64,000 bases of DNA from Lunularia cruciata (GCA_948567375.1 OX419762.1:23452608-23516607), one strand, 5' to 3'. Counted from the stretch's first letter, positions 1 to 12,402 are shown. Notes: generated by a model from the letters alone, not told the origin. A program made the numbers and translations.

Positions 1-2155
1 TTGGTATTTATAGGTAACCAAAATACAAGGCTCCCAAGAAGCTTCCTTCTAGAAGCCAAATTTTTTGGAGTACAAGCTAAGATAAGCCAGCTTTTTACTT
101 GGCATGCAAGCTAAGCTAGCCATTTACTTAGCATACAACTATACAACCATCAACTATAAATATTTCTAAATGCTTCTTAGATGCTTCTAAAACATTCTTA
201 GAATTTCCTAGATATATGATAGTTCTACTTCTTTTTAGCTATATTTAGCTTCTACTAATTCTATATTATTACATATTCTCCTACTACTAGTTGATGATCT
301 TCATTGCCATGGAATCTACAAACTCACATATAGCCACTTGTGCATTTTGGAGATGAGAAATAGACTTCCATATGGCATCATGAAGAGGATTCCTTTCCTC
401 AGGATCTTATCTTCAATTTATTATTGGCGGCCATGTTGGATGTCACAATGCACATGTAAATGATCAACTTTGTATTCTTTATGACAATCACTAAAGATCC
501 AAGGAGGAAGAGGTTGTGTATGACTATGAAAAGAAAAATGGTTAGAAATAGAAATAAAGGTTTTTAACTTCAAGACGTGGAAGACAAGATGGATCTTTAG
601 TGTGACCACAAAGTGCAAGTTTGTAGGTGACAAGAGAAATTGATCTAAATATTATTAAAGAGACCTATTCAATTGGGAGAAATTTTACAACCTTGGGTGT
701 CAAAAGGGAGAGGAAGGTTACTAGAGGAAAGCACAACATTATTCATGAATTTGAAAATGAGATCATAATAATGGCTATTAATATATTTCTTTTGTCAATT
801 TTGAGCAACAAGAAGATGAGACTTGACTTGGTGTAAGGATGCACATAACATGAAAAAGAAGATAAAAATATGGACCACATGAGATGGCAATGGAGCAAGA
901 GCCATAATTGTGGACCTTACAGTGGACCTTACCCATAATTAAGGAAGAAGGAAGAGAAACCTACACTTATTTGCTTATAATTATTGTAGGTGTGATGCAC
1001 ACATTTTTCGGATTTTACAAATTTTGTTCTGTTGTTGTTGTTATATATATATAAATAAAGATGAGAGGTATTCCTTTCCTAATTAGAGGGAGAAACCTTT
1101 GTGTCTAGGGATTCTTTTGATCCATCTCCTTACATGACAAGGCTATGAAGAAGAAGTGTATAAAAAATGGGTCAGGTATAAAGAAGAGACCAAACCATTG
1201 GAGATTCTGTACCAAAGAGTTCTAGATCTAAGGCAAAATCAAATTACAAATTCTCTTACTACATGCAAATAAAGAAGCACCACCAAGAACCATTTGAGTC
1301 AACCAAGAAGTTCTCATATGTGGAAAGATATTGCATACCTACTAAGGATCATTGGCCAAAGATCCCTAAATATAAAATCAAAGATTAGAGGTAAGAAATT
1401 ATCTCTTCTGCAAGAACTTTCCTACAAGCTAGTCAATCTTTGGCAAACAACACTTTTGATTGTAACCCAAAGAAAGAGTAGATAGCATTTGTCCTTGCAC
1501 TTTCTTTGATAGTCAATATGGTGAGAGGGAAAAAATGATGAGGAAAGTTCTAGCAATGATACTCCACTACCCAATGGTGGATAAGTGGAGAATACTTGTT
1601 AGGAGCAAATTCCTTTTGAGCAAGCATCTAACTTTCTTGCTCAAGAATTGGGATTTTAGCTCACCTTCTATGATACATGAGATGAGGAGTAGAACTCATT
1701 AGAGTAGAAACTTGAGGGGCAATTCAAGAGAGTGGAATGAGGAACATTGGAAGATGGTCCTTGAGGTAGAGGCAAGACTTTCAAAAGAGCTCACATTAGA
1801 TACCAAGTTCAAGGACATAGATGAGAAGGTTGATACCTAAATAACCAATTCCTTTGAAGAGTTGAGAAACCCCAACAATGATTTCCTAGAGTGTAGTTAC
1901 AAAGACCCAGCTTGAAGAGAAATAATATGTTTGCTTATAAAGATATTCTTTCCCAAGAGGTTCTCCCACCTCCTACCTTACAATCAACTAGATAATATTC
2001 TTTGACTAGGTATATGAAGGAAATAATAGCAAACAAAGCATTCATGTTCTATGTTCACCCAATCAATGATTCAAGAACTAGAGAAGGATAGAAAAGCTAC
2101 CTATTTGGCTCCCTTCTTGTGTCTTCACCTCCTTCATTGGCTCCTTCATCCAAAG
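1..2155. other. Unassigned AT-rich region, no supported gene
   Basis: I see no gene I can support here. Short open stretches exist (for example 421-633 on the minus strand and 627-836 and 1294-1485 on the plus strand), but none shows a family motif. The composition is AT-rich and the text resembles decayed retrotransposon leader or LTR sequence. A minus-strand reading around 293-415 looks faintly like the start of a gag protein, but this is too weak to call. Confidence 0.4.
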
Positions 2156-3110
2156 TCACGATCTTCGTATCATCATTTCTGTACTTTCTTTGTCTTTACC
2201 TCTTGAACTCGGCCCCGCTGGATACTCCTCCTTCTCCTCTGGCCTCGGCTTGTTCACCACCATTGCTTGACAAGCTTCACTGATTGCCACCAATTGGTGA
2301 AATTTTGGCTCCTCCTCGCTATCGCTTCCGGACTCCTCACTTTTTAAGGTGAGCTCCTCTTCTTTGGATTCCTCCTCTTGCGACTTGGTTTCTTCCTCAG
2401 ACTCTGATCCCAATGATACTTCTCTCACCATCTTTGCATTCTTCATAATCAGCCTTTGAGTCTTTCTTTGAGTGGGAAGCGACTTTGCTTCTTTGGGTTT
2501 GCCATGTTTCTTTGTCTTTGGACTGGTGATTTCTTTGACCTTCCACTGTTTGGTCTTCAAGAAATACTCATCGTTGGCTTGCAGATGTAGCATATACTGG
2601 CGCTCTTCCTCGTTCGCTTCCCATCATAAGTCAGGATGAACATGAGACACCATATGATGACGCTCTTTTTTTGTCAGCAGGTTCAACCCAAAGTACAAGT
2701 GTGCTGCGAACGGTGCAAAATAATGTGGTGGAGAACCTATTTGCCAATTGATCACCATTTGCCTTGTTTTGTGGTGAAAGCACTTTGCCGAATTCACCAG
2801 AACTCCTGCAAACATTTGGTGGAAGAAAACAACTTGCTGCATGTTCACATATGTGGTTTGTTCTGGCTTGAACATGGCCATCTTCACCCCCACAATTCTT
2901 CTCCAAATTGGGTCCCAATAGGACTCCACCTTGTATCCATTTGTTTCTCTTGGAGGGAAAAACAAATTGCAAATTTCCGGCGTCTCTTCTGCACCATCAC
3001 ACTTCCGATAGAAGGTGATCCCCGTCAGCTCTCTGGCTTCTCTCCCCAATACTAACCTCCAATCCGACTCAATCCATTGAGCTGGATTCCCTCTCTTCCC
3101 TTCCACCTCA
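2156..3110 (-). pseudogene. Inverted, diverged fragment of the family A LTR-encoded ORF
   Basis: Read on the minus strand this fragment gives two consecutive pieces (3136-2624 and 2593-2156) that align with the N-terminal and acidic parts of the protein encoded inside the family A LTR at 9829-12402. Shared blocks include GKRGNPA, SDWRLVLG, NGYKVESY, VVFFHQMFAG, PPHYFAPFAAH and HMVSHVHPDL, followed by a Glu/Ser-rich stretch. It is the most divergent copy in the window and may come from an older subfamily. It abuts the remaining 5' LTR tail of A1 in inverted orientation, so a rearrangement has replaced most of that LTR. Function unknown. Confidence 0.75.
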
Positions 3111-3250
3111 ACCTGAGAGACTAAAGAAGAACTCAAGAAAAACTACATTGTTACTTTGCTTTGTATTTGACCAATTCTGACTTGTATCTCTGCGGGAACG
3201 AACTTTACTTACCCAATTACCGCAAAAGTGTTATTTGTCGGGTTGTCACA
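3111..3250 (+). repeat. A1 5' LTR remnant (last 140 bases)
   Basis: This matches the end of the intact 3' LTR (13058-13196), from the CTGAGAGACTAAAG block to the terminal GTTGTCACA. The rest of the 5' LTR is missing and is replaced by the inverted fragment at 2156-3110. Confidence 0.85.
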
Positions 3251-3257
3251 TGATTTT

Positions 3258-3275
3258 TGGCACCGCTGCCGTGGA
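3258..3275 (+). other. A1 primer binding site, tRNA-Asp type
   Basis: TGGCACCGCTGCCGTGGA starts seven bases after the LTR end. It resembles the complement of the plant tRNA-Asp 3' end, the primer used by Athila-type elements. A2 has the same site with GGGG in place of GTGG (37205-37222). Confidence 0.75.
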
Positions 3276-5413
3276 TACAAATCTCGGAAGTGGAAGAATA
3301 CAAAGCCAAATTGGAAATTGGGTATCAACGCAATATGAATGTCTGCATTGAGAGAATAACGGGAAGAGAGAGCTCAAAGACGAGCACTTCAGCGCAAAGA
3401 AGATGAATGTCTGAACGTCCCATCCATTGTTGACAAAACTGAGCAAGAGGTGTTGGAGTTTCAACTCCTTCACGAAGTGCAAGAAGCTCTGCGAGAACTT
3501 GACCACAAGAAACACGAAGGCGGTTGGCAAGGCTACTTTGCATCTCCCTCTTCTTCCAAGAAGAAGAAAGAATCGAGTGGGCAAACATATGCATTGCGGC
3601 CCAGTACACCAACTTCCCCTAGAGCTGTAAAGGAAGTTGTTTCCTTGAAGACCTTTGTTCGAGAAAAGACAGCACAAACACTTACTGAAGACGAGTGTCA
3701 ATATCTTCTACGAACGATTCCTCGGTTGTCCCAAAGGAATTTTGAAGAACCCATCGAAGGTGTTGATCTTGAATCTTCCACTTGGGTTGAAGTCGACACC
3801 CTCATAGTAGAAATTGTTGAAGAAGACCCTACGTTGAATTTGACAAATTGGAATCCCTGGGCTGACAACACGGCGTCAATTCCAGCCAATCCTTCCGTTC
3901 CGTCAAGTTTCACATTACCTCAGCCGATCCAATGCATCAAATGATGACTTCGCTCCTTGTCACCCGACACGCCTATCAGAAGTATAAGGGGACAGAACAA
4001 GACGAAGACCCCGATGAATTCATCAAAGAATTCAAAGTCATCTCCTTTGCTAACAAGGAGCATGACCCAGCGGATCGACTGAGAATTTTCCCAAGTCTGC
4101 TTTGCAAGAAAGCTCGGAGCTGGTACACCCATGTGACTCAGAAGGTGTTTGTACCATCGGACTGGGCAGACTTGAGAAACAACTTCTTGGAACGATTCCG
4201 AGAGGTTGACTACGATACGAGTGTCTTTGCAGCACTCAACGATTTGGACCGGGGCAAGAAGGAGAAGTTGAGAGACTACTCTGAGCGGTTCATGGCACTA
4301 CTGAACCGAGTTCCCAAGCAATCGGGGGTGGTGGGATACTCTGATGCCCAAGCCATTACCTGGTTCCTTGGGGGCCTTTCACTAGAGATACGAATCTTTG
4401 CCAGGGAGAGGAATGTAACTTCCCTGGACAAAGTACTCAAACATGTTGCTCGTTATGAAGCGGCCCACTCTCACTCTGCCGGTAACCGGAGAAATTGGGA
4501 GAAGAAAGGCAAGAAGCCCAGAAGGAGAGCTTTGCGCAGCACCTCACCTTCTTCGGACAAATCCTCTACGTCTTTGAGCTCTTCTTCGGAATCCAAAGAA
4601 GAATCAAAGCCAAGACGAGTCAGAAGACGTGGAGGCAAGAAACCAGTAACTCCTCCAGCCAAGAGTGTACATAAGGCGGATACGAAGCTAGATGCCCTCA
4701 TCAAGGAGTTTTTGGATTTCAAGATCCAGATGATTGGGGCTAAGGACCAAAGAAAGGCCCCAGCATTTGGATGATCTAATGTGTGGTGCACCGCATGTGG
4801 CAAATCTGGCCATGCCAACACAGAATGCAATACTCATAATGCATTCTTGGTGTAGCAAATTGATTGGGTTTTGGGATGGAACCAAGACAAGGATGAAGAG
4901 GCAGTGTACCAAACTCAAGAGGTACAGCCTCAACCGAGCACATCGTATCAAGGTCCGAAGTTTGGACCCAGGGAGTATAACCCCAGTGCTCCTCCACAAA
5001 GACCACCAATGAGCAACCAAAATCACCCTCAAAATGTTGCGCCTGGAGCCTATTATAATTGTGGCTCAATGGGACATTGGTCTCCAAATTGTCCCGAGCC
5101 AAGAAGGCAAACTGGGTACGTTCCCTTGTGCGGAAATTGTAAAGGATCAGGGCATACGGGCAACCAATGCCCTCACCCCCCGAACCCGAAGCCGCCTGTA
5201 AAATATGTACAGACCCCCACTGAGCGTGCATCACTTCAGCCGAAGGGGGATACGAATGTAAATTGCATTACTCTTGAGGAAGAAAGACCTCAAGAAGGGA
5301 GTCCGGCCTCAGAAGGAGAATGGCCAGACCTTGAAGTTTTGAAAGTTGAGACACGCTCCAGCAAGAAGAAGCGTGATCCCAAAGAACTAAGTACGACCTT
5401 GTCGTCTGCCTGA
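3276..5413 (+). pseudogene. gag: A1 gag polyprotein (capsid and nucleocapsid), broken
   Basis: Gag forms the particle and binds the RNA. The N-terminal part is spread over two frames (about 3279-3390, then to 3944). The central part (3932-4774) contains the retrotransposon gag domain, with FIKEFKVISFANKEHD, ARSWYTH and DLRNNFLERF. The C-terminal part (to 5413) carries three zinc knuckles: CTACGKSGHANTEC near 4790, YYNCGSMGHWSPNC (first Cys lost; A2 keeps it) and CGNCKGSGHTGNQC. In-frame stops at 4772 (TGA), about 4853 (TAG) and 5411 (TGA) correspond to CGA, CAG and CGA in A2, so they are decay. The true start codon is not clear. Confidence 0.85.
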
Positions 5414-6320
5414 AAGGCGAAGAGACTGCGCCCAAAAGCCATTCTTTCGGCCAAGGAGGAAAAGATCCTCGCAAAAGCTAAAGCTAAAGCACAAAGAATT
5501 AAAGGAGACATTACTCAAGACTCGTGAACTGAGTTTGGAAGAAGAGACGAAGACAAAGTCTCCAATTTTTCCAGCAGACATCCGATCCGAAGTGAAGAGT
5601 CTGATCCAAGCCGAGGTGGGCCAACCCGAGGAAGCTCGGGTTAAGGCCATCAGCAAGCCCGTCACCATTTTGAAGCGTCTCAAAGTCAAGAGGGAACATG
5701 GAGAGACCTTGGACCCAAAGCCAAAGACGAAGACGGTCAAATTGGAAGGAGTTCCTCAATATGATATTGTAGCCGATCTGGCCACCACAAATGCCAATGT
5801 TACATTTAAGCAATTATGGGAAGATAACAAGCTGTACAAGAGATAGCTTAATTCGGCCCTCAAGAAGGTGAGGTCGATGTCAAAGAAGGACCTGCCTGCT
5901 ATTTATTGTATTGAACAAGAAGATTTAGGATCTCCCGAGGTAGACACGGAGATTGCAAGGTGCATGATCACATCGATACCCATTGACTCTGGGTCTGGTG
6001 TGAATGTCATGACCAAAGATACTGTGAATCGACTCGAGTATCATACGTTTGAACCAACACCCCGAGTTTTGAAGTTTGCAGACCAAACCAGGAGACGGCC
6101 CTTGGGCATGCTGTCGAACATTACTACAATCATTGGAGGGGTACCCTTCAAGTTGAATTACATCGTGTTGCGGCCAGTGACAAAAATTGGTTACCCTCTG
6201 TTGATCGGCAGACCCTGGTTGTATAGTGCCCAAGTTGTAGTGGATTGGCATCAGCAGAAGTTAAGATTCAAGGACATTTCGTCCGAAGATCAGAAGCTAG
6301 TGACTGTGAGTTGGACGAAG
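5414..6320 (+). pseudogene. A1 gag-pol linker and retropepsin protease, broken
   Basis: After a Lys/Glu-rich linker comes an aspartic protease that would cut the polyprotein. The active site IPIDSGSGVNVM has its Asp codon at 5985-5987, and the flap and C-terminal strand are visible up to YPLLIGRPWLY. A TAG near 5844 stands where A2 has CAG, and the frame shifts before the RT. In A2 protease and RT share one frame, so the shift is a defect of this copy. Confidence 0.85.
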
Positions 6321-8246
6321 GTTCCCATCTTGGGGAAACAAGTTTGTCAGAAGAGGAGGACGAATCCAAAGACTCATCGTCTTCGTCTTCAGACAAATCC
6401 GAAGACGAAGTCCAAGTTAATTACTTGGAATGCTACGAGGTAGAGGTTGACGACGAAGATCCATATGACCTCACCTCGGGTGAACTTGACTTGGAGGAAG
6501 GGGGTTTGATGGCCACTCGCCTCGGGTTAAGCCGAGTAAGCCACGTTGAAGGAGTCATCAACCCCAATGACTGTCAAGAGGTGTTACTAACTGAAGGAAA
6601 ATTTTTAAAGATCTCAAAGACAATTACTTCGGAGGAGTTGGCAGGATACACTGCCCTGTTTATAGAGTTCCAAGATATATTCGCTTGGTCAATTGATCAA
6701 ATGCCAGGTATTCCACGAGAATTTGGAGAACACCGGATTGATTTGGTTGAAGGTGCAGTTCCGGTTCGGCAGCGACAATACCGCCTGAACCCAAAGTACT
6801 CGCTTTTGGTGAAAGATGAAATCGACAAGTACTTAGGGGCCAGAATCATCTTCCCTGTCTTAAGCAGTGAATGGGTCTCCCCCATTGTCATTGTCCTGAA
6901 GAAGAAAATAGGGAAGATCCGAGTGTGCCAAGACTTCCAAAAATTGAATGCAGTTACAAGGAAAGATCATCATCCCTTGCCTTTTACCGATACAATTTTA
7001 GATCAGGTAGCTGGGCATCCTTGTTATAGTTTTCTCGATGGATTTTCAGGGTACAATCAAGTATCTATTCAAGAAGAAGACAAGGATAAAACTACATTCA
7101 CGACCGATTGGAGCACTTTTGCTTACAATCAAATGCCCTTTGGATTGTGTAATGCTTCCGCTACTTTCCAACGGAAGATGAATTCGATCTTCAAGGATTT
7201 CTTGCACAAATTTGTGGAATTTTTTATTGATGACTTTTGTGTGTTTGGGCAAAGAGATGTACATTTAGATTACCTTCGCCAAATGTTTGAAAGGTGTTGT
7301 TTTGCCGGCTTGTCATTACACCCGGAGAAATGCTTCTTCGCAATGAAGGAGGGAATTCTTCTGGGGCATCGGGTGTCAAGCCGAGGTATTGAAGTTGATG
7401 TTGAGAAGGTTAAGATAATCGTAGCTTTGGAATCCCCCAAGAACATCCGGGAGCTGAGAGCCTTCTTGGGACATGTCGGATATTACAGACGCTTTGTGTC
7501 AAACTATGCAGTGCTTGCTGCACCACTTACAAAGCTTCTGAAGAAATCCAAAGACTATCTGTGGGAAGCACATCAAGAAGAAGCTTTCCAAGTGTTGAAG
7601 AAGAAACTGGTTGAAGCACCAGTCATGAGGGTCCCGAATTGGGACGTCCCTTTTCATGTGTATGTGGACACTTTGTCCATGGCCATCGGGGTTGTCTTAA
7701 GTCAGAAGGACGAGAAGAAGAAGGACTACCTGGTGTATTATGCCAGCCGACAACTTTCAGTTTCTGAAAAGGATTATTTGATGACTGAAAGAGAAGCACT
7801 CAGAATGGTGTATGCCTGCAAGAAATTTTGTCATTATTTGTTGGGGTATGAGTTTGTCTTCTATGTTGACCATTATGCATTGCAACATCTGGTCAAGAAG
7901 GCAGATTTATCGGGACAAATTGCAAGATGGATCTTGTTATTACAACAGTTCACGTATACTGTACAAGTGAGGAAGGGAGCTTTGCATTCAAATGCGGACT
8001 TCCTATCCAGGTTAGCAACTCAAGACCAGGAGTGGGAAATTGACGATCGGTTCCCTAACAAAGAGTTGTATCACTTATCAGCAATGAGAAGTACGAGGTA
8101 TGCAGATGAATATAATTATCTGAATACTCTCCATTGTCCTGAGGGGATGGACCCGGAACAACGGGCAGTCTTTCTCAGGAAAATGGGGCCGTACCAGCTT
8201 AAACACAACATTTTATTTAAGATGGGCGAAGACAAAGTACTTCGGT
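6321..8246 (+). pseudogene. pol: A1 reverse transcriptase and RNase H, mostly open frame
   Basis: One open frame (6245-8248) covers an acidic Ser/Glu linker, the RT and the RNase H. RT landmarks are EWVSPIVIV, RVCQDFQKLNAVTRKDHH, YSFLDGFSGYNQV, MPFGLCNA and the catalytic FIDD box (7223-7234), where most families have YxDD. RNase H follows, with FHVYVDTLSMAIGVVLSQ, TEREALRMVYA and HSNADFLSRL. The frame ends in TGA at 8246-8248. A2 reads CGA at the same place (41899 region), so integrase was originally fused downstream. This is the best preserved RT of the window. Confidence 0.92.
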
Positions 8247-8248
8247 GA

Positions 8249-9404
8249 TGCTTGGAGTCATACTAAGTAGGAGGAGTAATTGAATCTTTACACTCAAAGG
8301 CATCGGGAGGACACTATGCTCTGAAGAATACTCTAAAGAAAATTCTTTTGGCAGGGTATTGGTGGCCTACAATGTACAAAGATGTACATGCTCATATCCA
8401 AAGCTGTGATGCGTGTCAGAGAACGGGGAAGCCGATGGCTACTTCTCAATGGCCTTTGAGACCAATTTTGCCTTTGGCCCCATTTGAGAAATGGGGGATT
8501 GATTTTGTGGGTCCCATTCAACCTGTGACCCCGAGTCACAAGAAGGCGCTACATTTTGGTTTGCACTAACTATGCTACCAAGATAGTTGAAGCGGAAGCA
8601 ACTTGCAGAGATGATGCTGAAACTATGGCGGAATTTTTCTTTTGAAACATCATCTCCCGATATGGGTGTCCTTTGGAATTGGTCAATGACCGAGGAACAC
8701 ATTTTTTGAACTCTGTAATGGAGGCATTAACCAAGTATTTTCAGATTAAACATCGGAAGACGACTCCTTATAACCCAAAAGCAAATGGCTTAACGGAAAA
8801 AGCAAATGGGTTACTTTGTAAAATTTTGAATAAGGTGACTGTCAATTATGCCTATGATTGGGATACAAAATTACCAGCTGCGTTGTGGGCATATCAAACA
8901 ATAGAGAAGATTACAACCAAAAAAACTCCATACTTCTTGACATATGGCTTGCATCCCATACTGCCAGTTGAATTTGAAGTTCAGACATATCGGGTTCTGT
9001 GCGAAGAACAAATGTCAGAAGAGGAAAGTCAGGGTCTTTGGATGCATCAACTGATGTGGTTAGAAGAGAAAAGAGACGATGCAATGCAAACCACGAAAGA
9101 AGTACAAGCACAGAGGAAAGTCAGGCATGATCAGAGAATCAAGCCTGTGACTGTACGAGAAGGGGATTTGGTTTTGTTATATGACAATTGCCAAATATTT
9201 TATCCAGGCAAGTTGCATTTGAGATGGATGGGTCCCTATCGAGTTCTTCATCTTTATGAAAATGGATCCATGCAACTCGTCAATTTGGAAGGTAATCCTT
9301 TTGCCACTCGAGTAAACGGGTGGAGAGTTCGGAGATATTGGACCATAGACTTGGAAGTTTCTAAGACACCCGAGGTCTATGTTTGCGGGGATGCTCACAT
9401 TTGA
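8249..9404 (+). pseudogene. A1 integrase, broken, no chromodomain
   Basis: The zinc-binding region ends in CDACQRTGK (8410 region). The core shows the first Asp in KWGIDFVGPI, the second in the NDRGTHFLN block (8680) and the Glu in NGLTEKANGLL. It then runs through a C-terminal domain with MGPYRVLHLYENGS to the stop at 9402-9404, directly at the polypurine tract. Frame changes lie between about 8535 and 8650. No chromodomain, PHD finger or env-like gene follows, as expected for the OTA branch. Confidence 0.87.
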
Positions 9405-9415
9405 GGGAGGAGGTA
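9402..9415 (+). other. A1 polypurine tract
   Basis: TGAGGGAGGAGGTA lies directly before the 3' LTR. It also contains the integrase stop codon. A2 (43052-43064) and A3 (58784-58798) have the same arrangement. Confidence 0.8.
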
Positions 9416-9801
9416 TGTGGTGCCCGCATTTTTTGTTTTTTTCAAAATAAAGGAGAAGAAGTGTATAGAGAAGTCGGATTGCGCTTGTATGGCCAAAGAA
9501 GGCAAAGAAAATTGTCTTTGGGATGAAACCCGAAGTAAAGTGACTTTGGGTCATAAGGCGAAGTACTCGGAAATGCCCTGTCAACTTACAATATGAAGTA
9601 GATTGTCTTCGGATCGGGGGGAGCTCAACCCGAGGCAAAGACAGTCTAACAACCTTTCGTCGGGGCGAGAAATTCAAGAAGGGGCGGTTTCAAAATTGGC
9701 GGCTCATACGCGTGAAGGTGAGGCGACAGTGACGGGTGCATGCAGGAGGTGTGATTTCTCGGTAGAAACTCGAAGTGACGGAAGACGAAGAAGTGCAACT
9801 C

Positions 9802-9809
9802 TATAAAAA
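9802..9809 (+). promoter_or_regulatory. Upstream TATA-like box of the A1 LTR
   Basis: TATAAAAA, conserved at the same place in s1 (23689), s2 (31801), A2 (33804 and 43447) and A3 (59184). It sits only 27 bases before the conserved ATG at 9829, so if it is a real TATA box translation would more likely start at a later ATG (9967). Confidence 0.4.
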
Positions 9810-9828
9810 TCAAAACTGCAATGACAAA

Positions 9829-12402
9829 ATGTCGAGCAATTTTCCTTCGCCGTTGAGGAGTCATCTTGCAGGTGATCGGGGAAAGGGACATAGCGTTGGC
9901 CTCGGGTTAGTGCATAAGGGAGAAGTCGAGAGAGAGAAATTGAGAGACCGAAGGAAAGCAAAAGAGATGGGAGGAGGGAAGAAGAACTCCGAATTTGCAG
10001 TGAGAAATCATGCAATTCGGAGATTAGATGTAGTAGCGAGGATCGAAGTCTTGAGCCGACTTTGGATCACCTTTCTGGCATGGAATTGGAACATAAGTTT
10101 TCCAGGATTCATGACAGAAATCATCGAGAGTAAATGTCTCGATGGTCCCGAGGAAGAAGGGAAGAGAGGAAATCCGGCTCGCTGGACAGAGTTGGATTGG
10201 AGACTCGTACTCGGGAAGGAGGCAGGCTCGGAGCAGGGGGCCACGTTCTTGGGGAAAGGAGAGATAGCTCAAGAAACGCAGGAGGTGAGAGAAGCCTTCT
10301 CGTCAAAGAGGACGAAGAATGGGTATAAAGTTGAGAGTTATAAGGACCCAGTGAGGAGGGGAATTGTGAGTGCACTAATGGCCCTCCTGAAGCCGGAGAG
10401 AACTACCTATGTGATGAAACACCAAGTGGTGTTCTTTCACAAGTTATTTGCAGGAGAACCGATAAATTGGGCAAGGTGCTTTCACAGAAGAACGAGGCAG
10501 ATGGTGTGGAATCTGCGAGATAAGTCGCCTCCACACTACATTGTACCATTTGCAGCCCACTTTTACCTCGGGTTAAATCTGCTCAATGTGGCTGAGCGTA
10601 ATCGAATGGTGTCTCATTTCCATCCTGATTTGAGAAGAGAAGTCGACGCGGAGGAGCAACAATACATTCTCCAAATCCGGAGCGCAGACGATTACTACGC
10701 GAAGACAGGGAAGAACATGGAGGTCGTTGAAAGTACCCCGAGGAAGAAGAGAACTCGGCAAGCAGACGCCGAAGAAAACAAGAAACCTCGGAAGATGCAG
10801 AAAAATAACCCGAGGCGAGGAATGGTGGTGATTGTGTTGGAAGATGAAGACTCAGAAGGCGAAGCCGAGCTCAAGACGGAGGACTCGGAACGTAAGGAGG
10901 AACCTGAGCTAACACTGCAGAGTCGAGATACAAGCAGTGATAGTGAAGTCGGTGGAGAAATGACCTCGGCACCAACGCCTGAAGAATACGAAGAAGAAAT
11001 TCAAGCCGAGGTCAAAGCCGAAGACAATGCGGCGCTGGAAGATGAAGTACCGGTGCTCGAGGAGAAGAAGATTGCAGTACAGCGAGGAATTCGCTCGAGA
11101 CGTAAGGTGAAGGGGGGAGCGGGACCGAGTAGAGTGAAAGAAGAAGTAGAAGGAAGCTCGGGCAGTGAAGCATCAATTCCGATACGAAGGCTCCAGAGAA
11201 GAAGGTGAGAATCGGGAGAACACGAAGAAAGAAGAGAGACTACTCCGAGAGAGGACGAAGGTATCATTAATGGAGTAGATTACCTGCAGATGGTAGTATG
11301 CCCGCTGTTGGTGAAGTTGGAGAAGAAGAAGAAGGAGATGCAGTCAACTTGTCCAGAGGTAAAAACTGTATTGCAGGTGGTATCGAGATTAGAAGAAAAA
11401 AACTCGGAGTTGAAGAAGAGTATAACCCAAGGTGAGAAGGAGAGAGAAGTACTGCAAGTGGAAGCAGTGGAGAGAAGTCAGGTAATTGAAGACCTGAGGA
11501 GAGAAGTGAGCTATCGAGAGGATCTTGCGAGGAAGAGTGACGTCGTAAGGGAGAGACAAGTAGCTGAATTTGAAATCTTGAAGCAGCAGTTTGCTGATTC
11601 AAGAGTAGAGCTCATCCATGCTATGGCGAGAGTAGCATCGAAGGATCAAGAGCTCGATCGAGTGATGGAGAGTATGGAGGAGAAGAAGCAACTTTGGCAG
11701 CGAGAGTTGGCTGCGAGATATGGAGAAGAAGAGAGATTACGAGACTTACTTCGTAATCAGGAAGAAAAGGTTGCACAGAAGGAGAAAGAGAAGGACGCGG
11801 TGAAGGCCAAATTTGAAGAAGAATTGGCGATGTACAGAGAGGAATGGCTTGCAGATCGGGAACGTGAAAGGAAGACAAGATTAGAGCCATTGCATGAGAT
11901 TGTCCTCAGGGTAAACGTGATGCTAAGTACAGAGACCAGCGTTTGAATTGAAGAAACACGTCTGCACGAGTTGAAGCTGTTAGTGCAGGAGACGAGGCGA
12001 AGGCAAGCAAAAGATACAGATTTGAATGCCTTGTTGATTAAATTGAGAACTCGTGTAGATAGGAAGATCTTAGAAGTAGAAGACAATATCGCGATTAGAT
12101 TAGACTTAGTAAGAATAGAGTTAGAAAAGCTTTGGCAGGATGTTAAAGCAAAACCTGACGTAGATGACATCGGGATCCAAATGTCTTCGGAGTTGGCCTC
12201 AGAGACATTAGAGAAGACTGGGTCAGGAGATAAGAAGTTAGATAGATTACACACTAGTGGAATTTCAGATCAGGAAAGAGAATTGCTGGATCTGGTAGAA
12301 GATGTAAGAGTTGTGAAACCCGAGGACAGAATAGTAGGAAGTAAGATTACTTCGGGTTCGGGTTTGAAAGCCGAGGAAGAAGTAGACATCGGATCGGATT
12401 AG
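9829..12402 (+). pseudogene. Family A LTR-encoded ORF, about 857 codons, unknown function
   Basis: This reading frame lies wholly inside the LTR and keeps one frame from ATG 9829 (MSSNFP, conserved in other copies) to the stop at 12402, with two internal TGA codons (11206-11208 and 11944-11946). At the second, A2 has CGA. The protein has three parts. A compact N-terminal domain of about 260 residues has blocks DWRLVLGKEAG, NGYKVESYKDPVRRG, KPERTTYVMKHQ and PPHYIVPFAAHFYLGLNLL. An acidic Ser/Glu region of about 170 residues follows, then about 400 residues rich in heptad-like Glu/Lys/Leu, predicted coiled coil. I recognise no family. Coding origin is supported by frame retention and the shared ending VDIGSD across copies. 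A later start at 9967 (MGGGKKNSEF) is possible. Confidence 0.8.

Noticed and set aside
421-633. Minus-strand frame with VFHVLKLK, resembling an integrase C-terminus
   Set aside because: Too short and without any other integrase block nearby.
2636-3055. A 139-residue plus-strand reading frame rich in His and Cys
   Set aside because: It is the opposite strand of the minus-strand LTR ORF fragment, which has homologous copies elsewhere; the plus reading does not.
4471-5234. Long minus-strand frames opposite the A1 gag gene
   Set aside because: They shadow gag, whose zinc knuckles and gag domain are clear on the plus strand. The same shadows recur opposite A2.
10121-10375. Minus-strand Ser/Leu/Pro-rich frames opposite the LTR ORF (also at 34122, 43766 and 59503)
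   Set aside because: They come from the complement of Glu/Lys/Arg-rich coding sequence. Composition explains them, and frame ends differ between copies.
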